DNA of 47,990 nt from Sporosarcina highlanderae. Lineage in GTDB: Bacteria > Bacillota > Bacilli > Bacillales_A > Planococcaceae. Position 1 is the first letter of the stretch, and each line of letters opens with the position of its first letter. The notes beneath the pieces are model-generated. The model was given only the letters and a program-made list of their open reading frames with translations. It made no database searches and had not been told where the DNA came from. A program made the position numbers and the translations under genes. This document shows positions 6,462 to 14,504 of the stretch, piece after piece. The stretch spans positions 1-47,990 of the forward strand of contig NZ_JAROCC010000018.1 in the NCBI RefSeq assembly GCF_030433715.1, read 5' to 3'.

Positions 6462-7792
6462 TCACCGCAACTCATCATTCAACGGTACAACAACCTCATC
6501 TAACGTCTTTCGCCACTGACGTTTCACCTCCGGTCCGTATTTCAACGGTTTTGCCTCTGGATGAACCACTTTATACTGATCAAATTCCTTACTATTGATG
6601 ATTCCACCCACTTGGAATCGGTTCCGTCCCGACGACATACTGGATTGCGGAGGAATACAGCTCGCTCTCCTTCACATACCACGTATCAGCAAATCTTCCA
6701 ATCGCCGAATCATCGGCATTCGTAAAAAAACGTCTCTTCACCGCAAGAATATCATCTTCGCGTTAAATTCCTTCATCATCGATGGCGTTTAACATCGAAC
6801 GGTAAACGTCTTTGACGCTTTCAGGCTTCTGAAGCTTTTGAAGGGCTTTTTCAATTTCATCACGGATATTCTTGTTGTTTGCTGAGTATGTTTCAAGCAG
6901 ACGGTCGATGTAAGTGGAGTCGATATCATAGAGTTTAATTGCGTTTTCCCCATAAAACTCGATTTCCGACAAATCGGGCTCTTCCCCATCTCCATCCCTT
7001 TCATCCACCAACGAACCTTTCACGGTGTTGTAAACGCCGATATACGCTTCCAATGTCTTCACCTGATCCTGTAGCGCTTTAGATTTCTCCATCTCATCAT
7101 TATAATCATCATAGGTCACCAAAGCCTCATAGGCATTGTTCAACTCTTGGAATGCTTTAACAAACTCAATTCGCATTTCAATCGAAGAATGCTCGTCAAT
7201 ATCGGTTGGGTTCGGTACGATTTTCTCCAATGAACTATGAGCCTTTTTAAAACGTTTCCTTGAGTCATCGTACGTTGGATAGATAAGCCCGGATTCTTCT
7301 TGCGCCTGCGAATACAACTTTGTCGCGTCTTCCACATTTCTCTCCATCGTGGAAGGCTTCCGGAATGTTACGATTAACCCCTTCGTCTTCCCTGGATATG
7401 TACGATTCGTCCTTGAAAAAGCTTGTATCAGATTGGCGTAACTCAAATTCCGATCGACAAATAACGTCTGAATCGTAGGAGCATCAAACCCGGTTAATAA
7501 GCGGTCGACAACGATGACCAAGTCAATCTGTTTGCCGAACTCCTTGAACTCCGCCCTCTTACGCGCAAGTCGATTATTTATATCGCCATTATAGCGTTCA
7601 ATATCTTCGATGGACCAGGCGGTATCATAGTAATCGTTATAGTCCTTAATGATTTCCTTCATCTCATCTTGCGCCTGTTTGGAATCAACTTCGTTTTCCT
7701 GCAAGGAATACGTAATCGCAATCCGTGGGAAATCCGGATCTTCAATCGTCCGTCCCGTCCGGATCGGATGATCGGATACCTCTACCCTAATA
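6462..7792 (-). pseudogene. hsdR: Decayed 3' part of type I restriction endonuclease HsdR
   Basis: HsdR is the ATP-dependent translocase and nuclease subunit of type I restriction enzymes, normally about 1000 residues. Only the C-terminal ~440 codons remain. The open part (to 6763) carries helicase-end motifs: DLVIVVDRLLTGFDAP, then NLIQAFSRTNR, the expected motif V/VI region. After 6763 the frame is broken. The peptide REDDILAVKRRFFTNAD follows beyond a stop, and past about 6610 another frame continues with INSKEFDQYKVVHPEAKPL and ends in VPLNDELR. So at least two frameshifts are present. The 5' end is missing. HsdR-coding sequence starts at about 7792, the base next to the stop codon of the HTH gene, which points to a deletion or insertion junction. 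No hsdM or hsdS is in the window, so no working restriction system remains here. Confidence 0.85.
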
Positions 7793-7793
7793 T

Positions 7794-8600
7794 TTATAAG
7801 CCTTCAGGACAGTAAAACCCTTCTATCGGCTTATCATATAGCATGAAAATGTCCTTGAAATATATATCATCGACCAATTTATCCAAGACGCCCTTGAAAT
7901 ACCCAGGTAAATTGCGGATTACTTTCTTTTTTGTGGCCATCACAGTGATCATCAATGCACGATAAGCAAGGTCCTCGAAGATATGTCCGTCCCCTTGGTA
8001 GATTTCGTATTTCAACATCCGTCCAGAGATGGCCCTGTGAATTCCGAAGAATTCACGGGCTAATTTACTGTCTCCAAGTGTTCCTGCAAGTAAATCTTTC
8101 ATCCGACTAAATAGACTTGTGGATAACTTTGACGATTCTTGCTGAGACGTGTAGTTAAGATCTTTAGATTTTACTAGAGATTTAGAAAGAAGAGCTTGGT
8201 CCTTTGAAATTTGCTCGCTTTCCTTGACCTCACGCGATTCTTCCACATGATCGCGGTCGTTCATTTTCCCCTGTTCATTGAAAGGCAAAATGACGTAGAT
8301 GTTGGCGCCGAGTCCGCTCATTACCGGACGGATGAAGTGTACTTTCTCGATGATGCCTAAGCTGGCGAGTTTGGTTATTGCACGTCTTACCGTTGCGTTT
8401 GATTTGCCGATCGCCTTCTCAATCGTCGCATGTTTCAAATGTGCCGCTCCGTATTTCACTGAATACCGGCGGATAATATCGAAAACCTGAATATCCGACT
8501 TTGTCAGGTCATTCCAATGTTTCATCAAGTGTTGTTCAGCTGCTGCATCCATTTCTGCAATAGTTTCGAAGCGTGAGTAGTCTCTCAAATAATATGTCAT
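7794..8600 (-). CDS. HTH-domain regulator (winged-helix type)
   Basis: The protein has 268 residues from the ATG at 8600, which follows GGGGGAT at 6 bases. Residues about 35-105 form a winged-helix region: LTKSDIQVFDIIRRYSVKYG, then ATIEKAIGKSNATVRRAITKL (recognition helix) and LGIIEKVHFIRPV (wing). A polar, low-complexity linker follows (about 115-165). The C-terminal alpha-helical part contains GYFKGVLDKLVDD. The layout resembles replication-initiator-like or sporulation-associated HTH proteins of Bacillales. The target is unknown. It is driven by copy B of the promoter element and is followed directly by the hsdR remnant. The last residues (PIEGFYCPEGL) lie at that junction, so the natural C-terminus may have been altered. 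Confidence 0.7.
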   Translation of the reverse strand: MTYYLRDYSRFETIAEMDAAAEQHLMKHWNDLTKSDIQVFDIIRRYSVKYGAAHLKHATIEKAIGKSNATVRRAITKLASLGIIEKVHFIRPVMSGLGANIYVILPFNEQGKMNDRDHVEESREVKESEQISKDQALLSKSLVKSKDLNYTSQQESSKLSTSLFSRMKDLLAGTLGDSKLAREFFGIHRAISGRMLKYEIYQGDGHIFEDLAYRALMITVMATKKKVIRNLPGYFKGVLDKLVDDIYFKDIFMLYDKPIEGFYCPEGL

Positions 8601-8621
8601 TTTATGATCCCCCTTCACTCT

Positions 8622-8652
8622 CTATATAGATGTGAGAGATCAAAAGGGATAC
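8622..8652 (-). promoter_or_regulatory. Candidate alternative-sigma promoter, copy B
   Basis: GTATCC, 16 bases and TCTATATAG occur again on the minus strand, 21 bases before the HTH gene start. Upstream there is a TTTTAAAA-like stretch and CTTTCA, as in copy A. The base immediately before GTATCC is A in both. Confidence 0.55.
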
Positions 8653-8701
8653 TCAGGATTGAAAGTTTTTTAAAACAGGTCTAAATGCTCAATTCTTTAA
8701 G

Positions 8702-8716
8702 GTGCCTGTGCAATAA
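8702..8716. repeat. Left inverted repeat flanking the toxin-antitoxin cassette
   Basis: GTGCCTGTGCAATAA here matches the reverse complement of 10123-10137 with one mismatch (11 consecutive identical bases). The pair brackets a 1.4-kb segment holding only the TA-like genes, their operator and terminators. Possibly the ends of an acquired cassette. Confidence 0.45.
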
Positions 8717-8843
8717 CATTCATGACAATTCAACCAATTTGTATAAAAATATAAAAATAAAACACAACTACATTTTTTCTTTTTATCTTTATGCGATTAT
8801 AATACTTGAATTGTTTGACTAAATAGACACGAGGAAGTAAAAA

Positions 8844-8882
8844 AGTAGAAAGCCGGTTTTGTTCCTTAACCAACTTTCTACT
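8844..8882 (-). terminator. Terminator of TA-like operon
   Basis: Arms AGTAGAAAG and CTTTCTACT, with inner GGTT/AACC pairing, are followed on the minus strand by TTTTTTACTT. The hairpin overlaps the stop codon of the toxin-like gene. Confidence 0.75.
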
Positions 8883-9324
8883 ATTTAGAGCGCTTCAATC
8901 GAAGTATGTGTGGTAGCACATGTTCTTCAAGTACATCGTAAATTGTGTACCCTTCCTTGCCGGGTACCCGTTGACCATCTTTCTCTTTATTATCTTTAGG
9001 CACATGCCAATGCCAAGGATCAAACTTTTTTATTTCCTCCGGTGTATCATTTGGATGATAATGCGCATGAAATTTTTGGAGTATGGTACCGTTGCCGGCA
9101 TACCAATCATAATAGTATTCTACTAAATCATTTTTAATAAAGATTTCTCTACAATGTAGATAACAAGTATCATCAAAAAATTTAATCTTCGCTAGCACTT
9201 CTCTGCCCTTTTTATGATCTAATTGCCCTTTCGGTGTTTCAGAAAATGACACGCTATAAATTTGTTCATAACGCACCTCAAGGTTGCCAAAGGTTGTTTT
9301 AGTTATTCCTAGCATTTTTGGCAC
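8881..9324 (-). CDS. TumE/DUF6516-like putative toxin
   Basis: A 147-residue protein. The centre reads REIFIKNDLVEYYYDWYAG, then FHAHYHPNDTPEEIKKFDPWHWHV, a His-rich segment. This arrangement is typical of the DUF6516/TumE family of toxin-like proteins (YYYDW followed by the FH...HHP...H pattern). The N-terminal part is beta-rich and the C-terminus is a basic helix (VLEEHVLPHILRLKRSK). It overlaps the upstream HTH gene by 26 bases, the tight coupling expected of toxin-antitoxin pairs. TumE-type toxins are thought to act on nucleic acids; I see no direct proof of nuclease activity here. Assignment rests on the motif pattern and on context. Confidence 0.65.
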   Translation of the reverse strand: MPKMLGITKTTFGNLEVRYEQIYSVSFSETPKGQLDHKKGREVLAKIKFFDDTCYLHCREIFIKNDLVEYYYDWYAGNGTILQKFHAHYHPNDTPEEIKKFDPWHWHVPKDNKEKDGQRVPGKEGYTIYDVLEEHVLPHILRLKRSK

Positions 9325-9955
9325 TTTCCAACCTCACTTTATATGACAACCAAATTGAAGCATCCGTATCTTCTTCAGTTAATTCCAAAATTGTTTTATC
9401 GCCAAAAACTTCTTCGAAAGTTTTACCATCGTATTTTTCTTCTAATTCTTTTATTGAGCACTCTAAGTAAGTTATTTCATCTACTTCTGGTTCTTGGTTT
9501 TCAGCTTCCCAATTGGCTTTTAAAGTAGCAATTGTAAATCGTTTTCCGTTTGATAAAACAACTTCAGCATCTTCAGGTATTTTAGACCACTTACTTCCAT
9601 CTTTTTCAACACCATTAATTTTCCCATCACGTATCCAAGCATTAATGGTTTGTTGTGATACACCAATAAACTTTGCTACTTCACTTGTTGAGAATGTCAC
9701 TGTGCTTCCTTGAATAGATTCCGTTGAAATGTGTACTAATAACTGATTTAAGTATTCAACAAGCTTATCCTTATTAGATAAGTTGTCTTCATTCCATTCG
9801 TATCGATACCGCTCAGCACCTTTTACTGTAAATAATAAGTGTTTAACCAATGTGGCAGTAACTATTAAGTCTGTCTCCACCATCTTTTTCGTATAATCGT
9901 AAGCAGCAGATCCAGTTAAAATCTCTCTTTCAATTACAGTAGGACGCATAATCAT
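9299..9955 (-). CDS. HTH DNA-binding protein, probable antitoxin
   Basis: The best start is the ATG at 9955, preceded by GGAGGTGA at 8 bases, giving 218 residues. The middle contains an excisionase/MerR-like helix-turn-helix: FSTSEVAKFIGVSQQTINAWI, then a basic wing region (RDGKINGVEKDG). The N-terminal ~85 residues are helical. The acidic C-terminal third (VDEITYLECSIKELEEKYDG onward) could bind the basic toxin-like partner. The gene comes first and overlaps the toxin-like gene, and it is preceded by a perfect palindrome at 9986-10011, so autorepression is likely. It is larger than most type II antitoxins. Confidence 0.65.
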   Translation of the reverse strand: MIMRPTVIEREILTGSAAYDYTKKMVETDLIVTATLVKHLLFTVKGAERYRYEWNEDNLSNKDKLVEYLNQLLVHISTESIQGSTVTFSTSEVAKFIGVSQQTINAWIRDGKINGVEKDGSKWSKIPEDAEVVLSNGKRFTIATLKANWEAENQEPEVDEITYLECSIKELEEKYDGKTFEEVFGDKTILELTEEDTDASIWLSYKVRLESAKNARNN

Positions 9956-9985
9956 CTCACCTCTCACCTCCAATATACCGTTAGT

Positions 9986-10022
9986 CTTTCAGTTTGTCAA
10001 TAAACTGAAAGTGAACTGAAAG
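9986..10022 (-). promoter_or_regulatory. Palindromic operator of the TA-like operon
   Basis: CTTTCAGTTT and AAACTGAAAG (9986-9995 and 10002-10011) are perfect inverted arms around six bases. A third half-site AACTGAAAG follows at 10014-10022. They lie 31 bases before the antitoxin start, the usual place for an autoregulatory operator. Confidence 0.7.
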
Positions 10023-10083
10023 CACTTTTAAAGTTTATTATTGACATTTATCTATACAAATTATACGAATCAACGCAAAAAAA

Positions 10084-10107
10084 GAACCTTCCCAGTACAG
10101 AAGGTTC
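10084..10107. terminator. Bidirectional terminator
   Basis: GAACCTTC and GAAGGTTC around an eight-base loop, with A's on the left and T's on the right, so it works in both directions. It separates the TA-like operon from the lipoprotein region. Confidence 0.7.
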
Positions 10108-10122
10108 TTTTTCTTTAATTGT

Positions 10123-10137
10123 TTACTGCACAGGCAC
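10123..10137. repeat. Right inverted repeat flanking the toxin-antitoxin cassette
   Basis: TTACTGCACAGGCAC is the reverse complement of 8702-8716 with one mismatch; see the left copy. Confidence 0.45.
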
Positions 10138-10203
10138 TGAACAAATTGAAGTATAACCCGACTTACCAATTACTGCATTGTGTTTGTTTATGTAAAGAAT
10201 CTT

Positions 10204-10599
10204 TTATTTATTCGGGATTGACAACAATACAAAATCACCATTAAAACTTCCGCTACAATCTCTAAGAATATATTGTTTTATATCTTTCTCTATTTCAATT
10301 GTTAATCCTTGGCAATTATATTCCTCAATAAATTCACCAGCTACACTCTGTGAAACATTAATGCTCTTTCCGTCAAACGTCAATGTCTTAACGCCACGTT
10401 GCCCCTCTACACCATACTGAATATAGTTTATTTTCGCGCCATTTTGATTTTCCACATTTTCAACAAATCTATCTAAGCCCTCTAGGTTTTCAATATCATT
10501 GTGATTATTTACTACTTCTTCAAGTTGATTTGAAGACCCTTGGGTACATCCCAATAACGCAAAACAAAGTACGGCAACTAAAAATAATATTCTTCTCAT
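10204..10599 (-). CDS. DUF4362-like lipoprotein
   Basis: The ATG at 10599 follows GGAGGGGA and gives 131 residues. The signal peptide MRRILFLVAVLCFALLGC ends in a lipobox cysteine. The mature part starts with a polar linker, then HNDIENLEGLDRFVENVENQ, YIQYGVEGQRGVKTLTFDG and a C-terminal half with two cysteines (EYNCQGL, LRDCSG). These could form a disulfide outside the cell. The DIxNLxxLDxFxxNVxxG and YTxEGDPIxxxLxxDG-like pattern is that of DUF4362 proteins. Function unknown. It stands alone between two terminators. Confidence 0.7.
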   Translation of the reverse strand: MRRILFLVAVLCFALLGCTQGSSNQLEEVVNNHNDIENLEGLDRFVENVENQNGAKINYIQYGVEGQRGVKTLTFDGKSINVSQSVAGEFIEEYNCQGLTIEIEKDIKQYILRDCSGSFNGDFVLLSIPNK

Positions 10600-10614
10600 A
10601 CCGTTCCCCTCCAT

Positions 10615-10821
10615 TAGTTACTTGTAGCGATTCACTATACTGACATACTCGTTAGTTAAAGAGCCAATCTGCCAATCTTTTTCGAATTATGCATAATTCC
10701 TCTTGAATGGTTAGACGGATTCACCCTAAATAAGTTTCTTTTTTGTTCTACAAACTGACTTGTTTAACGAAGGCACTTAGCAGATTTCCTTTTTATATGA
10801 AACTAACATTAATAACGCAAA
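10615..10821. other. Intergenic region upstream of the DUF4362-like gene
   Basis: Together with the terminator that follows, about 320 bases separate the lipoprotein from nrdJ. It should contain the promoter of the lipoprotein gene. I see no ORF, repeat or structured RNA that I could support. Confidence 0.3.
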
Positions 10822-10877
10822 AAAATCGTCCTATCTAACAATGGGGTTAGCCAACCCATTTTAGAAAGGACGATTTT
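10822..10877. terminator. Long terminator downstream of nrdJ
   Basis: AAAATCGTCCT and AGGACGATTTT form the outer stem, and GGGTT/AACCC pair inside. A runs and T runs on the two sides make it bidirectional. Confidence 0.7.
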
Positions 10878-10939
10878 TATATTTAATTCAATTACTTTTT
10901 AACTGTAACAATGATTTGGGATACTCTTAGTTCGCTTGA

Positions 10940-13501
10940 TTATAATCCACATTTCAACTGTGCATTACAGTTTGTGCATGTATTACAGCCGCCCATTTCC
11001 TCGACGGTGCCTTGTCTACATACAGGGCATGTATCGCCTACTTCGGAGCCGATTGTGACATTCGTTGAACGTAGGTCTTGGATCGTATTAACGAGCACGA
11101 CTTTACGTTGTTCGACAACTTCTTCAACATAATCGGTATCCATTTCGTTTTCTTCTGCTTTCAGCGTTAGAACTTGAGAGTCACGGCTACCGTCGACATA
11201 CACAGTACCGCCTTTTGCTCCGCCTTTATACAGACGCTCATAGACGCTTTCTACCTGTTCGACTGTATAGCCGCGTGGTGCGTTAACAGTCTTAGAGATC
11301 GAGCTATCAATCCAGCGTTGGATGATGCATTGTACATCCGCATGTGCTTCCGGTGCCAAGCTCATTGATGAGATGAACCAATGAGGTAGATTGTCCGGAT
11401 CCGCTTCTGGATTACGCTCTAAATACTCTTCCACGATTCCAGCTTTCACCTCGATGAATTTACCAAGACGACCACTGCGGTAATAAGTGAAGGAAAAATA
11501 TGGTTCTAATCCGGTAGAAACGCCAACCATTGTTCCAGTGGATCCCGTCGGAGCAACAGTTAGTAGATGTGAGTTTCTTATTCCGTGTTCAAGAATTGCC
11601 TCACGGATATCTTCCGGCATTTTTTTCATGAAACCAGTGTTGATATATGCTTCACGTAGTGCTTTTGTTTCCTCGTCTGTTTTACCGATAAGGAAGGGGA
11701 AGCTCCCCTTTTCTTTCGCAAGCTCAATTGATTCGCGGTAAGCAGTTGTCGCGATTGCTTCGAAAACTTTGTCGACAAGTTCGTTGCCTTCTTCTGAACC
11801 ATACTCTTTTTCACAGTAGATAAGAAGATCGGCAAGTCCCATGACGCCAAGTCCGACACGGCGCTCACCAAGGGCTTGTACTTTATTTTCTTCAAGGAAA
11901 TAAGGTGTCGCATCGATTACGTTGTCCTGCATTCGGACTCCGACACGGACTGTTTCTTTCAATTTATCGTAATTTACTGTCTTTGTTTCTTTATCAGCGA
12001 ATTCTGCAAGGTTTACAGCAGCTAAATTACAGACACTGTAAGGAGCCAACGGTTGTTCCCCACACGGGTTTGTAGCTACGACTTGCTGGCCGTATGCTTT
12101 TGCATTTGTTTCGCTGTTCGCATTATCGATAAAGAAAATGCCTGGTTCTGCAGAGTACGTTGCACAAATGTTTATGAGATCCCATAGTGCCCTGGCTTTG
12201 ATCGTCCGGTAAACGCGGACTCCAAATCCTTGACGCTCCCATTCTCTTACATCGCCGACTTTATGCCATTCTTCATTATATGTCGTCATTTCTTCAGTAG
12301 AATATTTCTCAACCGCTGGGAAACGAAGATCATAATCAGCGTCCTGTTCCACGGCTTTCATGAAGTCATCTGTCAATGTGACCGAAATGTTCGCACCAGT
12401 TAAGAACTCTGGATTGTTAACGGAATAAGTTCCACCATCACGTAATTTCGTTTCAGCGTCTCTTAAGATCGCTTCGTTGAAACCACCCATACCAGGGATT
12501 GTCCTGTAGTTAAGGATTCCTTGGTACATCGCTTCCTCTTGTGCGGAAAGCGGTTTGAATTTCAGTTTTTCATTTGCGAGTTTCTTAATCAATTCATCTT
12601 CTGTATTTTCAATAAGATAACGCAGAATCCTTGGATTTTGCATTTTCGAAATGATGAACTCGTAAATGTCAGGATGCCAGTCCGCCAACATAATCATCTG
12701 CGCTCCGCGTCTAGACCCACCTTGTTCGACAAGATGTGTCAATTTCGCGATGTCATCTAACCAGGATACTGACCCGGAGGATTTACCGTTGACGCCGCGT
12801 GCTAATGTATTGCGTGGTCGTAATGTCGAACCGTTTGTTCCCACACCACCGCCACGGCTCATGATCTCCATCACTTGCTTACGATGATCCGAAATGCCTT
12901 CACGTGAATCTGCCACGAACGGCATCACATAACAATTGAAGAACGTTACTTCAGTATCTGAACCAGCACCATATAATACACGGCCTGCCGGGATAAAATT
13001 CAAATTCGATAGTTGTTGATAGAACCGTTCGAATGACGCGTTACGCTGTTCTTCAGTTTTTTCAACAGCTGCAAGGCCAGTCGCATTCCGTTTTGCAATC
13101 TGCTCATAGAACACTTCAAGTGGCTTTTCAATGACATCAATCGGTCTTGTGATAATACCTGTTTCAATGCTCTCGGGGTTGTCGATTGCACTACGGTATT
13201 CTTTCTCGATCCAAATATCTGCTTTTCGATTTTTTTCGTCAAGTGCTGTGATGAAGCCAAGCCCTCTTGCAGGAAACTTCGGATCTTCTTTGACGGTTAA
13301 GACGACGAAATCACCAACTTTTAGTGTTTTCTTTTCGATATCCTTGAAGGAATACCGGTCAATCATGACAAGTCGGGACACCCCACTGTGTTCGATCTTC
13401 ATATCTTCTGTAATTGGATGCACCTGCGGAAATTCGGCAATATCCGCGTTTAACCGCGCCTTGTCCAGAATTGGTTCCTGATGCTTTGAAACAATTACCA
13501 T
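10940..13501 (-). CDS. nrdJ: Adenosylcobalamin-dependent (class II) ribonucleotide reductase
   Basis: This enzyme reduces ribonucleotides to deoxyribonucleotides with a radical generated from coenzyme B12, in the cytosol. The product has 853 residues from the ATG at 13501 (AGGAGG at 9 bases). Visible signatures are FIPAGRVLYGAG and RGGGVGTNGS early on, EQGGSRRGAQMIML, then NPCGEQPLAPYSVCNL with the active-site Cys and the Asn-x-x-x-Glu-type pair. Later come GVMGLADLL and APTGSTG. The C-terminus carries CPVCRQG and GGCNTCTNC, the zinc-ribbon-like redox tail typical of large NrdJ proteins. The start is within 32 bases of a perfect NrdR-box-like palindrome. It stands alone between terminators and no other nrd gene is in the window. 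Confidence 0.93.
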   Translation of the reverse strand: MVIVSKHQEPILDKARLNADIAEFPQVHPITEDMKIEHSGVSRLVMIDRYSFKDIEKKTLKVGDFVVLTVKEDPKFPARGLGFITALDEKNRKADIWIEKEYRSAIDNPESIETGIITRPIDVIEKPLEVFYEQIAKRNATGLAAVEKTEEQRNASFERFYQQLSNLNFIPAGRVLYGAGSDTEVTFFNCYVMPFVADSREGISDHRKQVMEIMSRGGGVGTNGSTLRPRNTLARGVNGKSSGSVSWLDDIAKLTHLVEQGGSRRGAQMIMLADWHPDIYEFIISKMQNPRILRYLIENTEDELIKKLANEKLKFKPLSAQEEAMYQGILNYRTIPGMGGFNEAILRDAETKLRDGGTYSVNNPEFLTGANISVTLTDDFMKAVEQDADYDLRFPAVEKYSTEEMTTYNEEWHKVGDVREWERQGFGVRVYRTIKARALWDLINICATYSAEPGIFFIDNANSETNAKAYGQQVVATNPCGEQPLAPYSVCNLAAVNLAEFADKETKTVNYDKLKETVRVGVRMQDNVIDATPYFLEENKVQALGERRVGLGVMGLADLLIYCEKEYGSEEGNELVDKVFEAIATTAYRESIELAKEKGSFPFLIGKTDEETKALREAYINTGFMKKMPEDIREAILEHGIRNSHLLTVAPTGSTGTMVGVSTGLEPYFSFTYYRSGRLGKFIEVKAGIVEEYLERNPEADPDNLPHWFISSMSLAPEAHADVQCIIQRWIDSSISKTVNAPRGYTVEQVESVYERLYKGGAKGGTVYVDGSRDSQVLTLKAEENEMDTDYVEEVVEQRKVVLVNTIQDLRSTNVTIGSEVGDTCPVCRQGTVEEMGGCNTCTNCNAQLKCGL

Positions 13502-13531
13502 TAACGCATCCTCCTTCTGGTATTTTTTTGA

Positions 13532-13551
13532 TAACACAACATGTTGTGTTA
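13532..13551 (-). promoter_or_regulatory. NrdR-box-like 20-bp palindrome before nrdJ
   Basis: TAACACAACA and its mirror TGTTGTGTTA make a perfect 20-bp palindrome. The core ACACAACATGTTGTGT fits the general ACAC-n8-GTGT form of NrdR boxes. It lies about 30 bases before the nrdJ start, suited for repression. NrdR boxes usually come in pairs; a weak second candidate is centred about 31 bp away (around 13566-13581, containing ACATATTG). Confidence 0.65.
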
Positions 13552-13869
13552 GTTCTATTCCCTAATCTACTACATATTGAAACCTGCTGCAACGTTAAAA
13601 TTTCGACATTGAAATTTCAGCATTGATTCCATGCGGTTTCTTGTAAAAATTAATTCTAAAGTGCCAATCAACTCAAGAAGTAGCACCTCAATTAATAATC
13701 AATTCAGAACTAAATCACTATAAGTGAATTAATTGAATCACAAGTTCCTATTCTACCATCCCAATGTCGATTTATGCGAGCTCTTCACTCAGACAATATT
13801 TCCATAATACCATGAAGATTCGACACGAATAAGTATTGATTTTTACAAAGCGTCAAGATATGTAAAAAA
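13552..13869. other. Intergenic region upstream of nrdJ
   Basis: A/T-rich stretch between the nrdJ palindrome and the terminator of the glycan operon. It should hold the nrdJ promoter; a TTGACG-like box occurs on the minus strand near 13850. I see no ORF above background and no recognisable cobalamin riboswitch. Confidence 0.35.
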
Positions 13870-13902
13870 CCCCTCAACAGTTTCTGCATAACCGTTGAGG
13901 GG
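13870..13902 (-). terminator. Terminator of the glycan operon
   Basis: CCCCTCAAC and GTTGAGGGG form a perfect nine-pair stem, followed on the minus strand by TTTTTTACA. It lies just beyond the last gene of the 13932-19691 operon. Confidence 0.85.
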
Positions 13903-13931
13903 TTGTTGTATTAAAATAAGCTTATTTAACT

Positions 13932-14501
13932 TCATTTGAGTGCACGCGTCCATTCACGGTAAAGTCCCGGGTCAATATCGTTAAGATGCCCCATGAATTC
14001 CTTTAAATCCGCTTTCTTAGCAATCCCTTTCAATAACTTTGTCGGTATCGATCGGGAGGAACCAAAGGCTCTTTTTAGGTCAATCACCTTAATATCCATG
14101 TTTTCATTGAAAAGTATATGGCGGACTTCCGTATCGCAACGTAGAAATCCTATTCTCTTCATCTCTTCAAGCATGTACAAGATTTTCCTGACAACTACTT
14201 CAGATATTCTTTTCTCCTTCTTTAAGAGTTGAGGCAATGAAATTCCACTTATATATTCCATTACGATAAAGTTTTTACCATGCTCATAGAGTCGCGGAAT
14301 GATTGATGATTGTTGCCCAACTTGAAATGCTTCCAATTCCAAATTCTTCGTTTGTTCTTTTTCAAAGATTTTAATGCAACGATCCTCTGTTAGTTGAATG
14401 ACCGAACCATCTGCTCCTTTGCCTATCACCTTTCGTCCTTCAAAATCCCTCAAAGTAACGACTCCATTTTTTGAGGAAAGCAGTTCGCTATAATTATCCA
14501 T
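13932..14501 (-). CDS. RIO/Bud32-like small protein kinase homologue
   Basis: A 189-residue single-domain kinase-like protein. The glycine loop reads GKGADGSVIQL, the ATP-contacting Lys is in CIKIFEKE, and a helix-C Glu lies in LELEAFQVG. The catalytic loop reads FLRCDTEVRHILF and the metal-binding segment KVIDLKRAF. So the usual His-Arg-Asp and Asp-Phe-Gly are replaced by RCD...H and IDL, with both Asp residues kept. Short kinases of this kind (YrzF-like) occur in Bacillales. It is the last gene of the operon, starting 3 bases after the epimerase stop. The substrate could be a sugar, lipid or protein; I cannot decide. Confidence 0.7.
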   Translation of the reverse strand: MDNYSELLSSKNGVVTLRDFEGRKVIGKGADGSVIQLTEDRCIKIFEKEQTKNLELEAFQVGQQSSIIPRLYEHGKNFIVMEYISGISLPQLLKKEKRISEVVVRKILYMLEEMKRIGFLRCDTEVRHILFNENMDIKVIDLKRAFGSSRSIPTKLLKGIAKKADLKEFMGHLNDIDPGLYREWTRALK

Positions 14502-14504
14502 TAG

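Noticed and set aside
6462..7792. Working type I restriction system
   Set aside because: HsdR is truncated and frameshifted, and no hsdM or hsdS is present.
13552..13869. Cobalamin riboswitch before the B12-dependent nrdJ
   Set aside because: I looked for the B12-box and the long paired elements but saw none; the region is plain A/T-rich.
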